Notes: generated from the sequence alone by a model not told the origin. Shown: positions 11,380 through 25,600, counted from the first letter of the stretch. The stretch: 64,000 nt of DNA from Paracyclopina nana (GCA_019096065.1 JAGUCH010000006.1:6158001-6222000); one strand, 5' to 3'. Made by a program: numbers and translations.

Positions 11380-12379
11380 GCTTCCTCTTTGAGCTGCCTT
11401 AAAATACTAAAGCCTGGGAAAACTGTGCAACCAGAAAAAAAATCGTTTATTTTTGCTCACTCGGATGAGTTGGTAACACAATTTTTGAGGTGTGCTCTAT
11501 GTTACGAGAGAGTTTGCAAAAATGCTGCTGCTCAATTTACGTATTTTACAAACTGCCAAGGCCATTCTTTCATCAATTCTAGTGCAAAAGTGCAATACTC
11601 GTAAAAGAATTGGATGACATTTTAATGGCCATAGAGAAAATGCACCTTTCTACCACAGCTGATGAAAGCTTTCTAAACCCATTGGTCTGCATAATGAGAG
11701 TGGTTTTTCTTCTAATAAGTTAAGAAAACATTGGCTGCTAGAAAAGCTTGAGTCAATATACTAGCTAAAACTCATTTCAGTCTGTTATCCGCAGGCCACT
11801 GAAACGTAACACCAACATTTGCCAAAAAGTACATAAAGGCAATCTGTTACAAAGGAGGCTCTAATTGGACCCACTTTAATAGTATCTTCTTCTTCTAGAA
11901 TTCATGTCTATTGTGTACATCGCGAAATCGCTCAAGCAGGTGATTTTTTCTAAGAATTCCAGAGGAGAATGAATCATTTAAGGTAGTCAGTAATTGGTGT
12001 GTCGCCATATTTGTCCGCTTGGTGTCACTAGTGCGCGAGGCAAGCTGAACGCAACAGTTGACTCGCGCGCCACCTCGCGGCCACTTTTGGCATAACAGCA
12101 CATGTGACAACAACAACGGCAACAAAACTACAAAAGTGTTTTTTGAATGGCGCGCCGCGCCTTCCACGTGCTTCTGCGATTGGTGGAAGTTGCCGCCCCC
12201 CTCAGCTGTCTTCTGTTCCTCCGTTTCAACCGAATTAAGCTGACTTTGGAGAAATTAAAACAGCCGCGGAAATCAAGGGGATTTTTTTAATTTTCCGCCA
12301 AATCACAGTGCGTCCAGCGGTTGACGAGCGAATTGTAAACAAAGACGTTTCGTGAGTGATAAGGCGATAACGCGCTAAA
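11380..12379. promoter_or_regulatory. Head-to-head intergenic region between the cuticle protein and Myo18
   Basis: About 1 kb separates two divergent start codons. The half next to Myo18 (about 12000-12360) is richer in CpG than its surroundings and contains a CTCF-like motif at 12065-12082. The half next to the cuticle gene is AT-rich. No coding region is supported. Confidence 0.5.
12065..12082 (-). promoter_or_regulatory. CTCF-like motif upstream of Myo18
   Basis: On the minus strand it reads GGCCGCGAGGTGGCGCGC, a near-perfect CCGC-N-AGGTGGCGC core. It lies about 300 bp before the Myo18 ATG, between two divergent genes, where an insulator would be useful. Confidence 0.5.
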
Positions 12380-13653
12380 ATGTTCCATTTTGGCCGTAAG
12401 AAGGACAAAGAGGAAAAGGAGAAGCGGAAGAAGGACAAGAAGGAGAAGCACAAGCAGTTCATCGAGTCGATGACGAGCGATGAGCTGTCCAGGTTGGACG
12501 AGCTCCGGAGGAGCTTCACCACCTCTGGAGGAGCTGCCAACGCCAAAGACAAGTTGCCGTCCGGAATCACGGCAGACTACCGCAATTTGACCCTTCCGGA
12601 CTCGTCTGGAGCCGAGTCATCTTCGAGCTTGAGCAGGCCCACGTCATTGAACTCAGAGGTAAGCCATTTTACTTGATGAGCGACAGCATTTTCGCTAATG
12701 GTGCATGGCAGTCTCATATTCATTTACACTCTGATGTTGGGTTGAGCTGCTTGTAAAAAATAGCTGCACATATTTGCTTTTCCTTCAATTCATCATGGTT
12801 TTTTTCAAGGCTCCTCCGCTGCCAGAGAGGCCACCACCAAAGATCCAGAAGAAGAGCATTTTGAAGTCATCCACCAAGTCGTACGACGTGACGAGGTCGG
12901 TCTCGAGTGACCTCGACGACTCCAACATACTGCTCAAGAACACGAGGGACAATGAGTACATCAATGTTTACCGACGAAGCTTGATGAGCCCACAGAAGAG
13001 CTGCAGCAGTCCATCGTCTTCGGCTCACAGCAACGACGACTTTGCCGACCGTGATCTCACCTACGAGGTGGCTCAACCCACCATCAAAGTCCGGGTGCAT
13101 TCGGATCACGTGAGCCCGGTGAGTCCGCCACCATTGGCGAAAGCGCTGTCACCGATCAAGGCTTCCGCTCTCAATGGGGAAAGTGTGGGGGTGAAGCAGC
13201 GACCCATGTCGGCCAATTTCCCCCTGAGCTTGCCATCGTTGCAATGGAGCGAGGACGACGAGGCCGTGCGTGAAGTCAGTGCCGAACTCGTCGCTCCAGG
13301 TGACTACGGATTCCACATCAAAGAGAGCTTGGTCAAAAATAGACCCGTGTGGCTCATCGAGTCATCATTGCCTTCTTCAGCCATGCCAGCCTCCTTTGCT
13401 GTCGGCGACCAACTTGTGGCTGTGAATGGTGTCAACGTCCAGGGCATCCTGGACCGCGATGAGGTGCAGAAGATGATCAAGACCTCCAATGCCACAAGCC
13501 TATCTCTACATGTGAGTATATATTTTTTTCGGTTATGCCCAAGTTTGATAACAATTTAAATCAAAGGTCAAATCCAGTCGTGAATGTGTGGAACTGGCCA
13601 AAATCGAAAAAACAGGCAGTGATGATGGATCGAGACGGAAAAACACGATGAAG
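12380..13653 (+). CDS. Myo18: Myo18 N-terminal module: KE-rich start and PDZ domain (three exons)
   Basis: The first exon starts MFHFGRKKDKEEKEKRKKDK, the charged KE-rich opening typical of the long myosin-18 isoform. The second and third exons carry a PDZ-like domain: AELVAPGDYGFHIKESLVKN, PASFAVGDQLVAVNGVNVQG (the GDxLVxVNG signature), DRDEVQKMIKTSNATSLSLH and then VKSSRECVEL. A proline-rich stretch (APPLPERPPPKIQKKS) sits between. The last exon ends NTMK|GTAGGA in phase 0, so it can join either the alternative exon at 26537 or directly the motor exon at 37833. Confidence 0.88.
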
Positions 13654-16600
13654 GTAGGACACACGCATTTTTCTTCTTCCTTGAACCGAGATTGTAGCAT
13701 TTTCACTTTCATCTCCGAGCGCTCAGCTGCGTCTATATTCTGACACCACAATGCCAATCTCCCATGATGCATTCATTTCATATTTTTGCTTAAAATTCAG
13801 GTTTTCATATTATAAAGCCAAATTTGATTTTGGCACTAAATCACAATGGGGGCCCTTCCTGAAATCTTGATTTTTCTCTCTATTGTCAAGCATAAGTTAA
13901 GCAGAAACAATGGAAGCTGATGTTCACAATAATACAGAGCCTTGAAAAAATCGGTTTCATAAGCCAATTACGTGGGGAAGTGTTTCAATATGAGGTGAGC
14001 CATCATCGCCAAAGGAAATTGCCATCCTGCACACGTGCTCCATCTGTTTTTAGTTACGTAATATTGATTTTCGTCTATTAACGAATGAAAATCTCGCATC
14101 CTCTTTTAGCTATTTATCTCAGTCACGTTTCGTGCATTTTGCGAAGTAAAATCGCAAGAATCATAAATAAGGCTCATGCAGTTGAAGTATTTTTCATGCA
14201 ATTGGCTGTGTGTGTGTGCCCATCCACTTAACGTTAGGAAAACCTTTTTAGAAGCAAGCTTTGCCATCATCTTGACGGTCCTTGGCACGTTCTTTTTCAT
14301 AAAGGTAAAAAATATACCTGATAGCATACACATGCTTAGAAATAGGAGGAAATGCATATTTCTTCTTTTTTGAGCTCGGAAAACGCACAGTGGGCTAATT
14401 TGGCCTGAAACAGCTGCCAAAAATTCGTGTTGTACTTCAAAAAATGTGTAGTGTTCTCAGTGTGAAAAAGTAGCTCGAGAGGAAATAATAGCTCTTTTGC
14501 AAGTACATTTCAACGACTATGACCTCCGTGAAGACGAATCTTGATCCTCGATTGTTATCTGAAGCTTCATTAAACCTTAGTAGCTCATTTCAGTCCATTG
14601 CAATTGGCAATTTAGCTAGAAAAACAATCTTCTTTGAAACTTTTGTGCTGTCACGAAACGAAAATTATTTCTGCTCGTGCTCAGCGTACTTTTACATTCT
14701 GTGTGGTCTGAATTGACACCACATTTACGTAACCCTTCAGGAAAACTACGATTTTTGTACGGCTAAATCAAAGCTACCCTATGGAAAGGTTTTCCCTTGA
14801 ATCAAGAACCGTTTTTATCCCAAATGAGTCATGATTTTCTCAAGACCTTGCTTTAGATCTACATGCAGTGTGCTCCACCGAATAAGGTGAGATCAATCAA
14901 GTCTGCAATTTTCTATACAAGATGATGGTTGCAATAGGCGTTCTAATGATGTCCACATTACCCGTAATTTTGGCCTTGAGATTGGCAACAGATCCCAAAT
15001 TGAGATTCATTTTGAAAAATTGTGACTGTACGTAGTAAGAGAGTGAGTGCAAATTGCATAATAGTCGTAGTAGTAGTAAATCCTTTGCCAACTCGTTTTA
15101 TGGGCTACTTGATAAGCCAAAAGAGGCACAATTGATTATTTGCCACCTCACGTTTTGTGCTTCCTGTTAAGGCTGAAAAGTATCAGATTTCATTACTTGG
15201 CTCCTTTTAAAAGTCTCCTAAAAGAGATGAGTGTAATATGGAGCAGATGAGCAGAGCACATGAGATTCCATCTGCATTTTCACGGATCATTTTCCATCAT
15301 GGCCATGAATAAGATTTGGCTTCAAAAACGAGGTCACTACATATGAAAAAAATATCTTATCGTTTACGAGTGTCTTGCAGCTAAGTGTGGGTGTTTTCTG
15401 CGCTTTTACATCGACTTTTGTCCATGCTTTAGACAGATTGTCGGAAGTCGCATTTTCTGCCCATAATTTTTTTGGGTGGAAAAACCTCAAAAAAGGTGCA
15501 CTGTGGGCGTTTTTGCTGGATAAAGAGTAAACAAAATGAGAGGAAATGCTGAATTATCTAATGTCGCCTCTGGGGCAAAGATGGCGGTTCTAAAGTAAAA
15601 TTCTAAGTCCGTGGGAGACGGATGATGAAAAATAGAACTTTTCTGGCGTACCGTGATGTACGCTAATTTTGGAATTATGTCATGCATCTTCATCTGAAAT
15701 TGATTGGTGCGAAACTCGCACGCATGACGTGGCGCCACCTTGCGGTGATAACATCTACATTTCCTATATTTTGAATGCGTAACCTTCTCACAATCAAAAA
15801 TATTATATTCAATTTCCTCGTTAATTGCTTTGATTGAGTGTGGAGTAAAAAGTCGTATTTTTCGCTTTATTATCATTACTATTATCACAAGTAACATGAA
15901 TGTAATGCGGTTTTATGGATATGGCACCGCAGGCAGTATAGCAAAAGAGTTATCGTACACTAAAAGCATCAAATGGTCAAATTCTGGCAAGAAACGCCGC
16001 TTTGAAGAAATTTTGGTTTTCAAGAATGAAATCTCGCGTGAATCACAGCAAAAACTGATGGCCGTTCAAGGAGTAAAAAGCAGCCAAAACAAGTGAGGCT
16101 ACCAGTGAGTTGAATTTCATTGTAGTAGTAGATCTTGCTGCAGATGCAAGGCCATGCTCTTGTTCATAGAGGGCGTGGTTGATGGTCCTTAATAAGGGGA
16201 AGGTGGGGCCACCGCACTTTCCCCGGAAGTCATCCGTGTCAATGGACCAGGTCATGACCCCAGCCAGTCCTTGGGTGTAGGCAAAATTGGTTTTGAGCCT
16301 GATCGACTCTTGGTTGTCGTAGGACACCCATTTCTCCTTCTTGTACATGTAGGGGGCCTTGTGGCTGTCCTCCCACTCCACAGTCCACGACTCGGTGTCG
16401 TCAGTGTCCATCAGCTCCTCGCAGATCTCGTTGTAGCCAAGGAAACCATCCTCTCGCGTATACGGACCCTGAAATGAAATTGCGTGGTCATAAATTATCC
16501 GGTAGATGGCGCTGTGTCTATGGCTTCGAAATCAAGTCCACTGTTTCAGGTAAAAGTTCTTTCTTTAACATTGCCTGCTCATGTTATTTTTTGTGCAATA

Positions 16601-19600
16601 GAATTCATATTTTGCCTACATTTTTCGCATTTGTTTTTTAATCAAGCTCGGACCAGGCTTGAGTCCGACTTAAATTCGGGTGAAAAATACAGGGAATAAT
16701 CCGAGTTTTCCTACCTGGAACGAAGTGGTCTTGGCTCTCGCGCCCATCTTGTTATCGTGCGGGTTCATCAGGCTGAATGCGCGACCGTAGAGCGGCACAC
16801 CGAGCACAGTTTTCTCGGGCCTCGCGCCCTTCGACATCAGGTACTCAAGCGTGTAGGCCACGTTCAAAAACAGATCTTGGCCTTTCTCGCGGGGGCGCGC
16901 GTACAACGGGGCGTTGTGGCCGGTCAACTGGTCCCACTTGCCGTGGTAGTCGTAGCACATCACGTGGACAAAGTCCAAGTACTTGTACATTTGCGGGATG
17001 TCGTAGGAGACGTCGATGGTGGGCGCGGCCGCGCCGATGGCCGCTGTCAAAAGGTAGCCGTGAGGCCGGAAAGCCTCCGACAGTTCTCGGATGAGGTCGA
17101 TGAAGTGCTCCTTGTCCTCTGGAAGGCCGCCACGTTTGCCTGGGTATTCCCAGTCGAGGTCAAGGCCGTCAAAGTTGTACTGCTTGCAAAAGGCCACCAC
17201 GCTTTCGACGAACCTTTTACGCCTGGCAGGATCAGCGACCATTTCCGAGTACTTTTTGCTTCCCTCGTTCCACCCTCCAATTGCTATTGTGACCTTGAAA
17301 AAAGCAGAAAATGAGTCAGCTGATTTGACCAGTATGCCTTTATTAAGAGAAAAAAAGCAGCCAGCTAATGCGTCAGCTGATTTTTCGTTAAGCTCCTAAT
17401 TTGACTAGTGTGCCTTTGCTAACTTTTGGCTCTTTCTGAACAAATCTAGTCAGCTGATTTGAGCAGTATGCTTTTGTTTACAAATGGATCATAACATTGT
17501 TAACATCTGGTAATTTTAAACAATGCCGACTTTCAGCTGACTTTCGACTAGTATGCCTGTTAATATACAATTATGGTTGCCTACCTTGAGATGAGGATAA
17601 GCATATTTGAGATCAGTGGCCTTTCTGAAGCCTTGAAGGCCATAGCCTTCCTCCAAGTCCATCCATGGGTCCAGGGGCTTGATGGCATCCTTCTCGGAGT
17701 CGAGGCCAGCGAAGCTGTAGATCAGGTTGGTGCACAGGCTGGGGTCGATGTCCTCAGGGGTGAACTTTCCGTCTTTGGGCCTGTAATTGGCCCATGTGCC
17801 CCAGTAGCAGACGACCCTTTTGTTGTGTCCTTTCACTGTGTACTCTTGGGTCATCATGGAGTTGTCATCCCTGCCCGAGGCCGAGACAACGGCCAAAAAG
17901 GCCGCGGATAAGAGCACAAAATGCATAGTAGTCTCTGTGGGCAAAGATGGGTGTTGTAGATGCGGAACTAACACACTTGTCCTCTTGGGTAGGTTTCACT
18001 TTTCATATCCAGTTGATTTTAGGTCAGCACAAGCAGGTGAGTCAGGACACAAAGTGCAACTGAGGCTGTAGTATAATCCAACTCTCACTGTCTGCCTGGA
18101 CACACTGGGGCTACAGCCATCAAAAAACCCTGGCTGAAAACCAAACAAAAAATTATGTAACGTACTTATGTAGTGTTGGGAGGATTTCGAAAAAACTGCT
18201 TTGTTCTGCTTGGAAGTCCAGTGTGCACGGGTGGATAGTATATAGACTATCTTATGTACCTTAAATTCTGAGTACGCGCGCGCGCGCGCAATTCCAAAAG
18301 CCTTTGTTGCTCGGGGCTTTTTTGAAGCTTGGTTCTTTTTGATGGCATTACTACTTCATACACCCAACAATGTGGTACCAAAACTAAAGAAGAGGAACTT
18401 CAACAAAGCCAAGAATTTTTGGGAGGGTTGATTAAATATGATTTTTGGCTGTAGTTATCGTTATTGCATCAATCCGTTATTCAGGCTATACTTTCGCCAC
18501 CTTGGCCTGTAAACTATGTAATTGTAGAAAACTTTTCAAACTTCCTCGAGGAGACACAGTGGTTTTTCCTTTGTTCCACTGTGTGCTCAATTATTCTGCT
18601 GCTGGCTAAAAGTTGAGACTCATGCGGTTTCAGAGGTCAGGAGAAACTTTTTCTCCTCCTGGCATCTTTTAGGACACTTTTATTGCCAACCATAAATGAT
18701 GCATATTATAGCTGTTTACCCTAGAGAAGACCTTGGAAGTTTGTGAAGTCATACTTTAGGGTGGAGGTTTTTTTCTATATCCCACATTTTCCAGGAAAAT
18801 CAGATCGTTACCGAGATAATGAAGGGCATTATTTTAACTGTCACTTGATACAATTGTCCCTGCAAGCCCTTACTTTTCCTTACCGAAAAATGGCTGGAAG
18901 GCAATCGGAGTTTTCTTTGTCCTTTTGATCATTTAGAGTTTATTACTTTTCGAACAAAAGATTTGCTCGTCTGTGAATTCGAGAGCCAAGCTTATTTTGG
19001 TTCGATTCATTATTGCTCTGTAGCATAATTCTGCGATCGGAGCATGATGAAATTATTGCAAGGCGTGGCTGCTCATTTTGAGCATGTCACTGTGCTGACT
19101 ATCTTAAAATATTAAAAAGTTGTGTGCATACGTCTAGTCACCTTGAAAACCTGGTTTCTTTCATATCTGTATCCCTGTTATTGCAATCTCCCTGAAAGTG
19201 GATGTCTAGAGCATTAGGGCTGACATTCAGGAAAAAATAGTATTTTAGCCTTAATCATTGAAGGGTGACCATTTATTGGAATAGAGCGTGGGCAGATGAA
19301 ATCGTTGAATAGCTGATGGAAAAATGGAGTAACCTAAGGGTAGCTTTTCTATTCCGAGCCTGCGAGAGTGATAATTTATTTTTGAATTGCATTAAAAAGT
19401 CCATTTCCTTGCTGAGCTTGCGTTATACTGAGTGGAAATGCTGTGTGGTACTTTCAAATTTTTCCTGTCACGCCTGAGCTTGAGCATTATTGTACTGGAT
19501 GATTCATGACGGAACAAATACGTTTTCTCCTCTCATGTCAGGAACATATTCATTAGTCGCATTGCCATCATCGCGCAAAATAATGCTTCCTCATTGCATT

Positions 19601-22600
19601 GCTGCATGTTTTGAGGAATTCCAATTACTTCACTGAGTTATTCGGCTCAAAATTGCGGCCAGATGACGACAAGCATTATTTCTCTGTTTGTTTTCCTTTG
19701 AGATTGAGCATCACAGTGGGGGTGAAACCTGGATTTTTCCAGAAAAATGTGTGCCCAGTGTGTGTACAGAAACTCTTTGAGCTTGCATAATGGGGGTCTA
19801 ACTTAATCTTTAAAGTTTCCAGGTGCGCTTTTTAATCTTATCTGAGCGTCTATAAAGCCGCACTTCTTATTCCAGTTTTTTGCGATTTTGAAAAAAGTAG
19901 CCAAGATTATTTAGAAAACTAGTTAGAATTATGCTATCTTTCTGACTTCCTGCCCTGGAGAATTTTGTATTGTTGCTGGAATTTGGCGAGAAATTAGGCT
20001 TTTTCCACAGACAACAATGTGGGAACTGCTTAGAACATGTTCATCAACAAAAGTGTGGGATTTTAAAGCTGCCAAGTTCCGTCGTCGTGCCATGCATACA
20101 TACTCGGCGTTAGTTCTACTTTATTGGTTCTTCTTTGTACCAGATTCGTCAAGCTTCACTGCTGTCAAACAGTGCAAGTCGAAATTTAAAATGAGTTCCT
20201 GATTAGCCATCAGGGGGCGCCACTTTGTAGTCATGCTGCATTTACCTTTAGTGTGGCGCGCCACCTAGCGGCGTTTCATTGCATTTTTCGGCCACACCCA
20301 ATGTGGGAATTTTTCAAGAGCTTATCAAAGCTGTAAAGCACGCAAGTGGGCAATTTGCATAAAGTACTGCAATTTTTTTATTTACGTCATGTCCATTGTA
20401 AAAATTCCCAAGCATGCAAAGAACTACAGTAATTTTGGCCGGAAAGCCTTTGAGGCATCAGCATAGCAATAAAGCAGTATGGTTTGCTCTACATTGAGCT
20501 GATACATGTTGATATTTGGCTTCATGGCTTTTTTCACTGTTAAGCCAATATTGGCTTTATTTTGACGCAAAACACGCAAAAACACCACGTGGTTTCACAA
20601 CAACTATCAAATAACCCTAACGTTCTTTTTTGTATTTGTTCAACTCGATTGCGCCATTCTTTTTGTTTTTGATATGATTTATAGATTTGGAAAAAGGCTC
20701 ATGTGTCAAAAATAGGAAGCCCAATTTCCCATTTGCATGCCTATTTTTGTTGGCAGTCAAAAAGTAGTTCAAATCAATTATGGTCGCTATTTTGTGATTT
20801 CACCCACATAGTGCTAAGCATGATGAGAGAGGGAGTAGAAGTGAAAACGGTTTCCTTTTTTTGGCAGTTGAAAAAATCAGGTAGCTTCAAGGCTAAACAG
20901 AATGGATGATGCACTTCTGCTTCAGACACAATTTTTCCGTTGCTCCTTTGGCGTTAAACTCCCCATTTCCTTTCTGGTCTCTTCAAGCTTGCGTGCTTTT
21001 TTAGCAGCTGCTCCTATATTTGTTGTTATTGCTTCCCAAACTCTTTTTTGTGCAAAGACGTCGTTTTTATTGGTACTTTGTCCGTTGGATGTGTTTGAAT
21101 TGTCAAAATTGATCATTCAAGCACGATACGTAACATGCTGCAGGTTTTTCTTCTGTGTGACATTACGCAGCAGTAGGGTTAATGCTGCTTTGTCTGTAAA
21201 ATTAACTTTTCCCAGAGAGGCCAGAATGAGAGGTGGGTAATTAGCCAAATCGCTTTAGAAAGTGCCTACCTAATGGATTTTTTCAAAATCATCAAATATT
21301 GCCCATTTTGAACTATCTGATGATGGGAGGCCAGCTATTAACGATCCATCAATTTTGAAATTTGACCTTTTCCCCCACTGTGGATATAGTATGAAAAAAG
21401 TCGTGGAACCCAGATCAATCTTGACTAGATACTACAATGGAATGTGGCTCGCATTCTTCAACTACTTAGCCGAAATAGGAGGAGTTTAGCCTCGATTTCG
21501 TGCTGCGGTTCGAAGCTGGGCCCTTTAAAGCACCTTTTGACTTTGACCCTGGGGCAAGTCTTTTTTCTTGTTGTTGTTCAAACACACTCAAATTACACTG
21601 TCTTCGTCTCGGTCGTAATTGCAGAGGCAAACCATGAATGAATTGCTATAAAACTCACGAAAATCAGCTGTTGCAAGGTTCAAGACTCCCTTAGTGAACC
21701 TAGTTGCAAGGTTGGTTGCGATCTGATGAAAAACGCAGATTTTTTCGAGGATTTGACCCCATTGTTGTCAGTCAAACCAGTGTATTATTGCAGTTTTATT
21801 TAGGAAAAAATGTATACATCTACATTTTGCGCTAGAAGGCAAAGTCAAAAAGGAAACGTTAGCATAATTGGTGTGCGTTATTTTTGCTGTCAGGCATTAT
21901 TATTCTCGGCTGTTTGGTCAGCTTGCATCTGAAGAGGGGGCAAAAACCTGCTTTTAATTTCTTTTTCTATTCATGGCTTCCATTTAGTAGTAATTACAGC
22001 AAAAACTAGATTTTCATATCACGAAATAGGATTGTGAGTCACAAAATCTGAATAAGAATCCTGAATTCTTAAGCATGCAATGCAATGGAAGCTTTTTTCA
22101 GTTATGAATATTTTATGTACTAGAGATATCCATCTATGACATTTTCAAAGAGGCAATTTCACAATTTCCCATTGTGAGTGATGCTGTGCCCACCCTGGGA
22201 TCTCGAGGGATCTATCTTGAGGCGTCGCTACAGGGCTTTAAGTTCACCTGGTCATCTCAGGCTTCTTTGTATGCTAGCCAATCTTAAAGGGTGTTTGGAT
22301 TTTTTGCCCATAGCGATTCGTTGGTGGAGAGATCAGCTTCTTCTGCCACACAATGGGCAAACTCCCACCTCAAAATGGAATTTTTCTCACTGCAAATTAT
22401 TCGCGAGGTGAGAAAGATTGAAATCACTTGGCGACAAATTTCGTGACCTCGCCCAAGGTGAGCGGCCGAATTTGCCCAATCTTAGTTTTCTGGACTTGAA
22501 GGACGCGCCTAGTTTGCATTCGTGCAGTTTTTTCGCATGCATCTCCATGATTGCGGGTACGTCAAGCCAAGAGTGATCATAACTGAGCATAATTGTTCGA

Positions 22601-25600
22601 CACTTCATATTCTTAATTGTCAGCAATAGTCGGTACTTTTGACAGGTGGATTTTGCCAGTGTGCTGCTACTACTGGTGGTAGGCAAGCGGCGGCGCTCAA
22701 ATGTATAGCCAACAGTTCGTTGAAATCTCTTGGTTTGGTACCTGTGGAATTTACCTGCTCCAGCCAATCCTCCCTTCAGTCCTACCCTGCCTTCTGTCAG
22801 CGATCCAACGAACTTGGATTTTAAAAAGTGCAGCAGCGGTTGAAAACTAGCATTTTTCCCAAGAAAGTTTGGAGAAATCATACATACCATGCCAGCTTGA
22901 TTGTCAACTTGCGAAGAAGAAGACTAAGAAGAAACAGTTATGGCTTTTTGCTACCACTTCAAGCTTCGCATACCCCACCCCAAAGAGATCAATGGGAAGA
23001 AACTGCTCAAGTTCAAACTAGTGGTTCCATTCAAGTCCAGGAAACTAAGTTTGGGCCGATTCGGCTACTCATCGTTGGGCGAGGACACCAAATTTGTCGC
23101 AAAGTGTTGGAAACTTTTACGCCACAAGACGTACGAGACCTTGTGATACTAAAACCAACTGGATTCAAGCAGAAACAAAAGATGACGATGTTGCTGGTGG
23201 GGCTATTGTTGGGCGGAGGAGAAACTCTCTCGCCCTGCTAATTCTTAGTTGGCCCCGGAAATGAGCTCGTGAACTTCTCTACATTGAAGATGATCTCAAA
23301 AATTCCTTCTAACTCTGTACATAGTCATAATTAAGAAATCATTAATAATTATCTAGTGCTCACGAAATAATGAATTCACATACCAGAACCGTCTAGAAGA
23401 GTGCTTATTTCAGTCCGTGCTAAAAGTGGAATCAGTCGACTTTACACGCATTTTGTAGTGTAGCAAATTGCGTCTCGCGTTGGTTCTATCGCCTTGGGCA
23501 TTTTCTTGATGCGCGTTTGATAAATTGCCTATCTGTTGTGATTGATTTGTCCACAATAATTGTGTTGGATCGTCAAAATGGCGAGCATTTTGAAGAAGAA
23601 TTACTTGCTGTAATTCTGTTTGAATGCTTGCATTTCCGACTCATTATTTGCTACATGAATGGATGGTCATAAAAGTCAGCCAGGGTAGTTGTCGCACTGC
23701 TGTAATTTTTCCATTCATTTTTTTCATGGTTGCATGATTATGGCAAGTACGGAAGCCCTGTCTGTAGCACGTAATATTTCCTAGAACTGCAATTTAAGCG
23801 GGGAGTGTCTTGGCGTTCAATCGGATCATTCAAATAACACAACGCGCAACCTCTCTTTGCGTTCGATTTGGAACTTTTGCGCAACTTCCTCCAAAGAATC
23901 ACACAACCTTTACGAGCTCTTCAAACATAATAATACTATGAGTATTTTGAAAGAGTCATGGTCTTGAAATTGCACAATTTTGTTATTGCTTGATTCTATA
24001 AATCCGGTTTAAAAGCAACGAGTTTGGTTCTTTGGAGGTGTCAAAAAATTATTAATTACTTACTCGTGAATTTCCTTATGATAAGGAAACGTGATATTCT
24101 TTGCTGATGAATAACTTGAGAGTAATTTAAAATGGAATACTATTTGCTCAGTAATTTATCATTATTCCTGGCCTTAGAAGTTACTCAGTGAATTTACAGC
24201 TGCAATGAATCATTGCCTTTTTTCACTCCTTATTTATGGCGATCCCAAAGTCATTCTCCTCATGCCCATGAAACTTATTAGGGGTGGAACATTGATATGC
24301 TTCTTCCTGCTCGTATGTAGACTTCTCTCGAAAAGTGTCTTAATAAATGCAATTTTATTAGTATGCAGCTAAACCACATTAGCTGAGCCAAGCCACAATA
24401 TAATTAAAATTGGCCAACCTTGAGCATCTCAATGACATTTTGGCAAATTTTCTTCATTATTATTAGCAGCTTCCTAAAATTCTGCGCAGGTCGCAGTGTC
24501 GGCATTTTTGAGCATCATTACGCAATCCTCGCGCGCGCGCGCGTGTACGTGTGAAGAAATAGTGAGCCTTAAGGGATTTGTGGGGCACTAATTCAGTTGA
24601 CCTGGTGATCTTGAAAAATTTCCTCCTTGATTCATAATGTCTTCTTCGTCTGAAGTTTTTGCAACCTTGACTCATAATTTCACTCTTCACATATGCAAAT
24701 TAGCCGTTATTTATTTCACGAGAGTCTTGGCTTGGATCCATTTAAGCTGGGTCATTCTGTGAATTGCTTTAATTACCCGTCAATAATTTGCATGAACTTT
24801 GTGTATGACCTCAGGAATGTGCTAAGCGTTGTTGCAAATGGTTACAAAATGGAAATTACCCAGAATGCGGAAGAAATGGTTGTAGTAGTAAATAAATTCC
24901 TAATCGTTGTTCGTAACGTTGAATATCTTTGAACTGCAGCTGAAATGGCAAAGCTCGTTTTTTGACTCATTTTTTGCTGCTGGGCTAGTTTTTTTTAAGT
25001 GGGCAATATACTATTGACAGTGGACAGATGTGAACAAAAGAATGATAATCATAATGCGAAATTTGTCCACCACTTTTTACAAATTCGCATTCTTCCATTA
25101 AATGGGAGAAGGTGTAGGTGTATGAAATTAGCACCTCCCACCTCCACTTTTTTTCAGTAGTAGTAGCTATCTCACATTAATTGAGAAGTCGAATAAATCT
25201 TGGTATCTGCTCGTGCAGATCTGAATTTTGACCATCTTGTTAACCTGAGCACACTGGGCGTGCTACTATTTCAAAAAAGCCAGCTATTCTTTAGGCTATA
25301 GTCAAAGTGTGTATCCAATTACAGCCGAAAAGCCATAATTGGTAGCAAGTGTCAAATAACTCACTCGACTGCATATCACGTGACATTTTCACCCATAAAA
25401 TGGGTGTAGTAGCAATTTTTGCTTCTCACCCTCAAGGGTACGTGAGTGTGCGATAGTAGGTCAAAACTCTATGATTGGGGTTATTTTTCAACTTGGCCCT
25501 CTTTAACTCGATCCTGCTTCGAGTGTTGCTGCATATTTTCGACAGTGCTACTCCACCCCATAAAGAAATGTGTATTGGTTTTTGTACTGCTGATCTTGAG

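Larger units (their letters stand above)
13654..16042. other. Myo18 intron, 5' part
   Basis: AT-rich intronic DNA downstream of the antisense chitinase. It carries a CTCF-like motif at 15729-15747, CACAGTGGGC at 14386-14395 and CACTGTGGGC at 15499-15508. No exon is supported; a 136-aa minus-strand ORF at 15487-15897 shows no protein-like features. Confidence 0.6.

Noticed and set aside
15487-15897. 136-codon minus-strand ORF next to the chitinase
   Set aside because: Composition looks translated from non-coding DNA, it spans a CTCF-like motif and it overlaps the probable chitinase polyadenylation signal.
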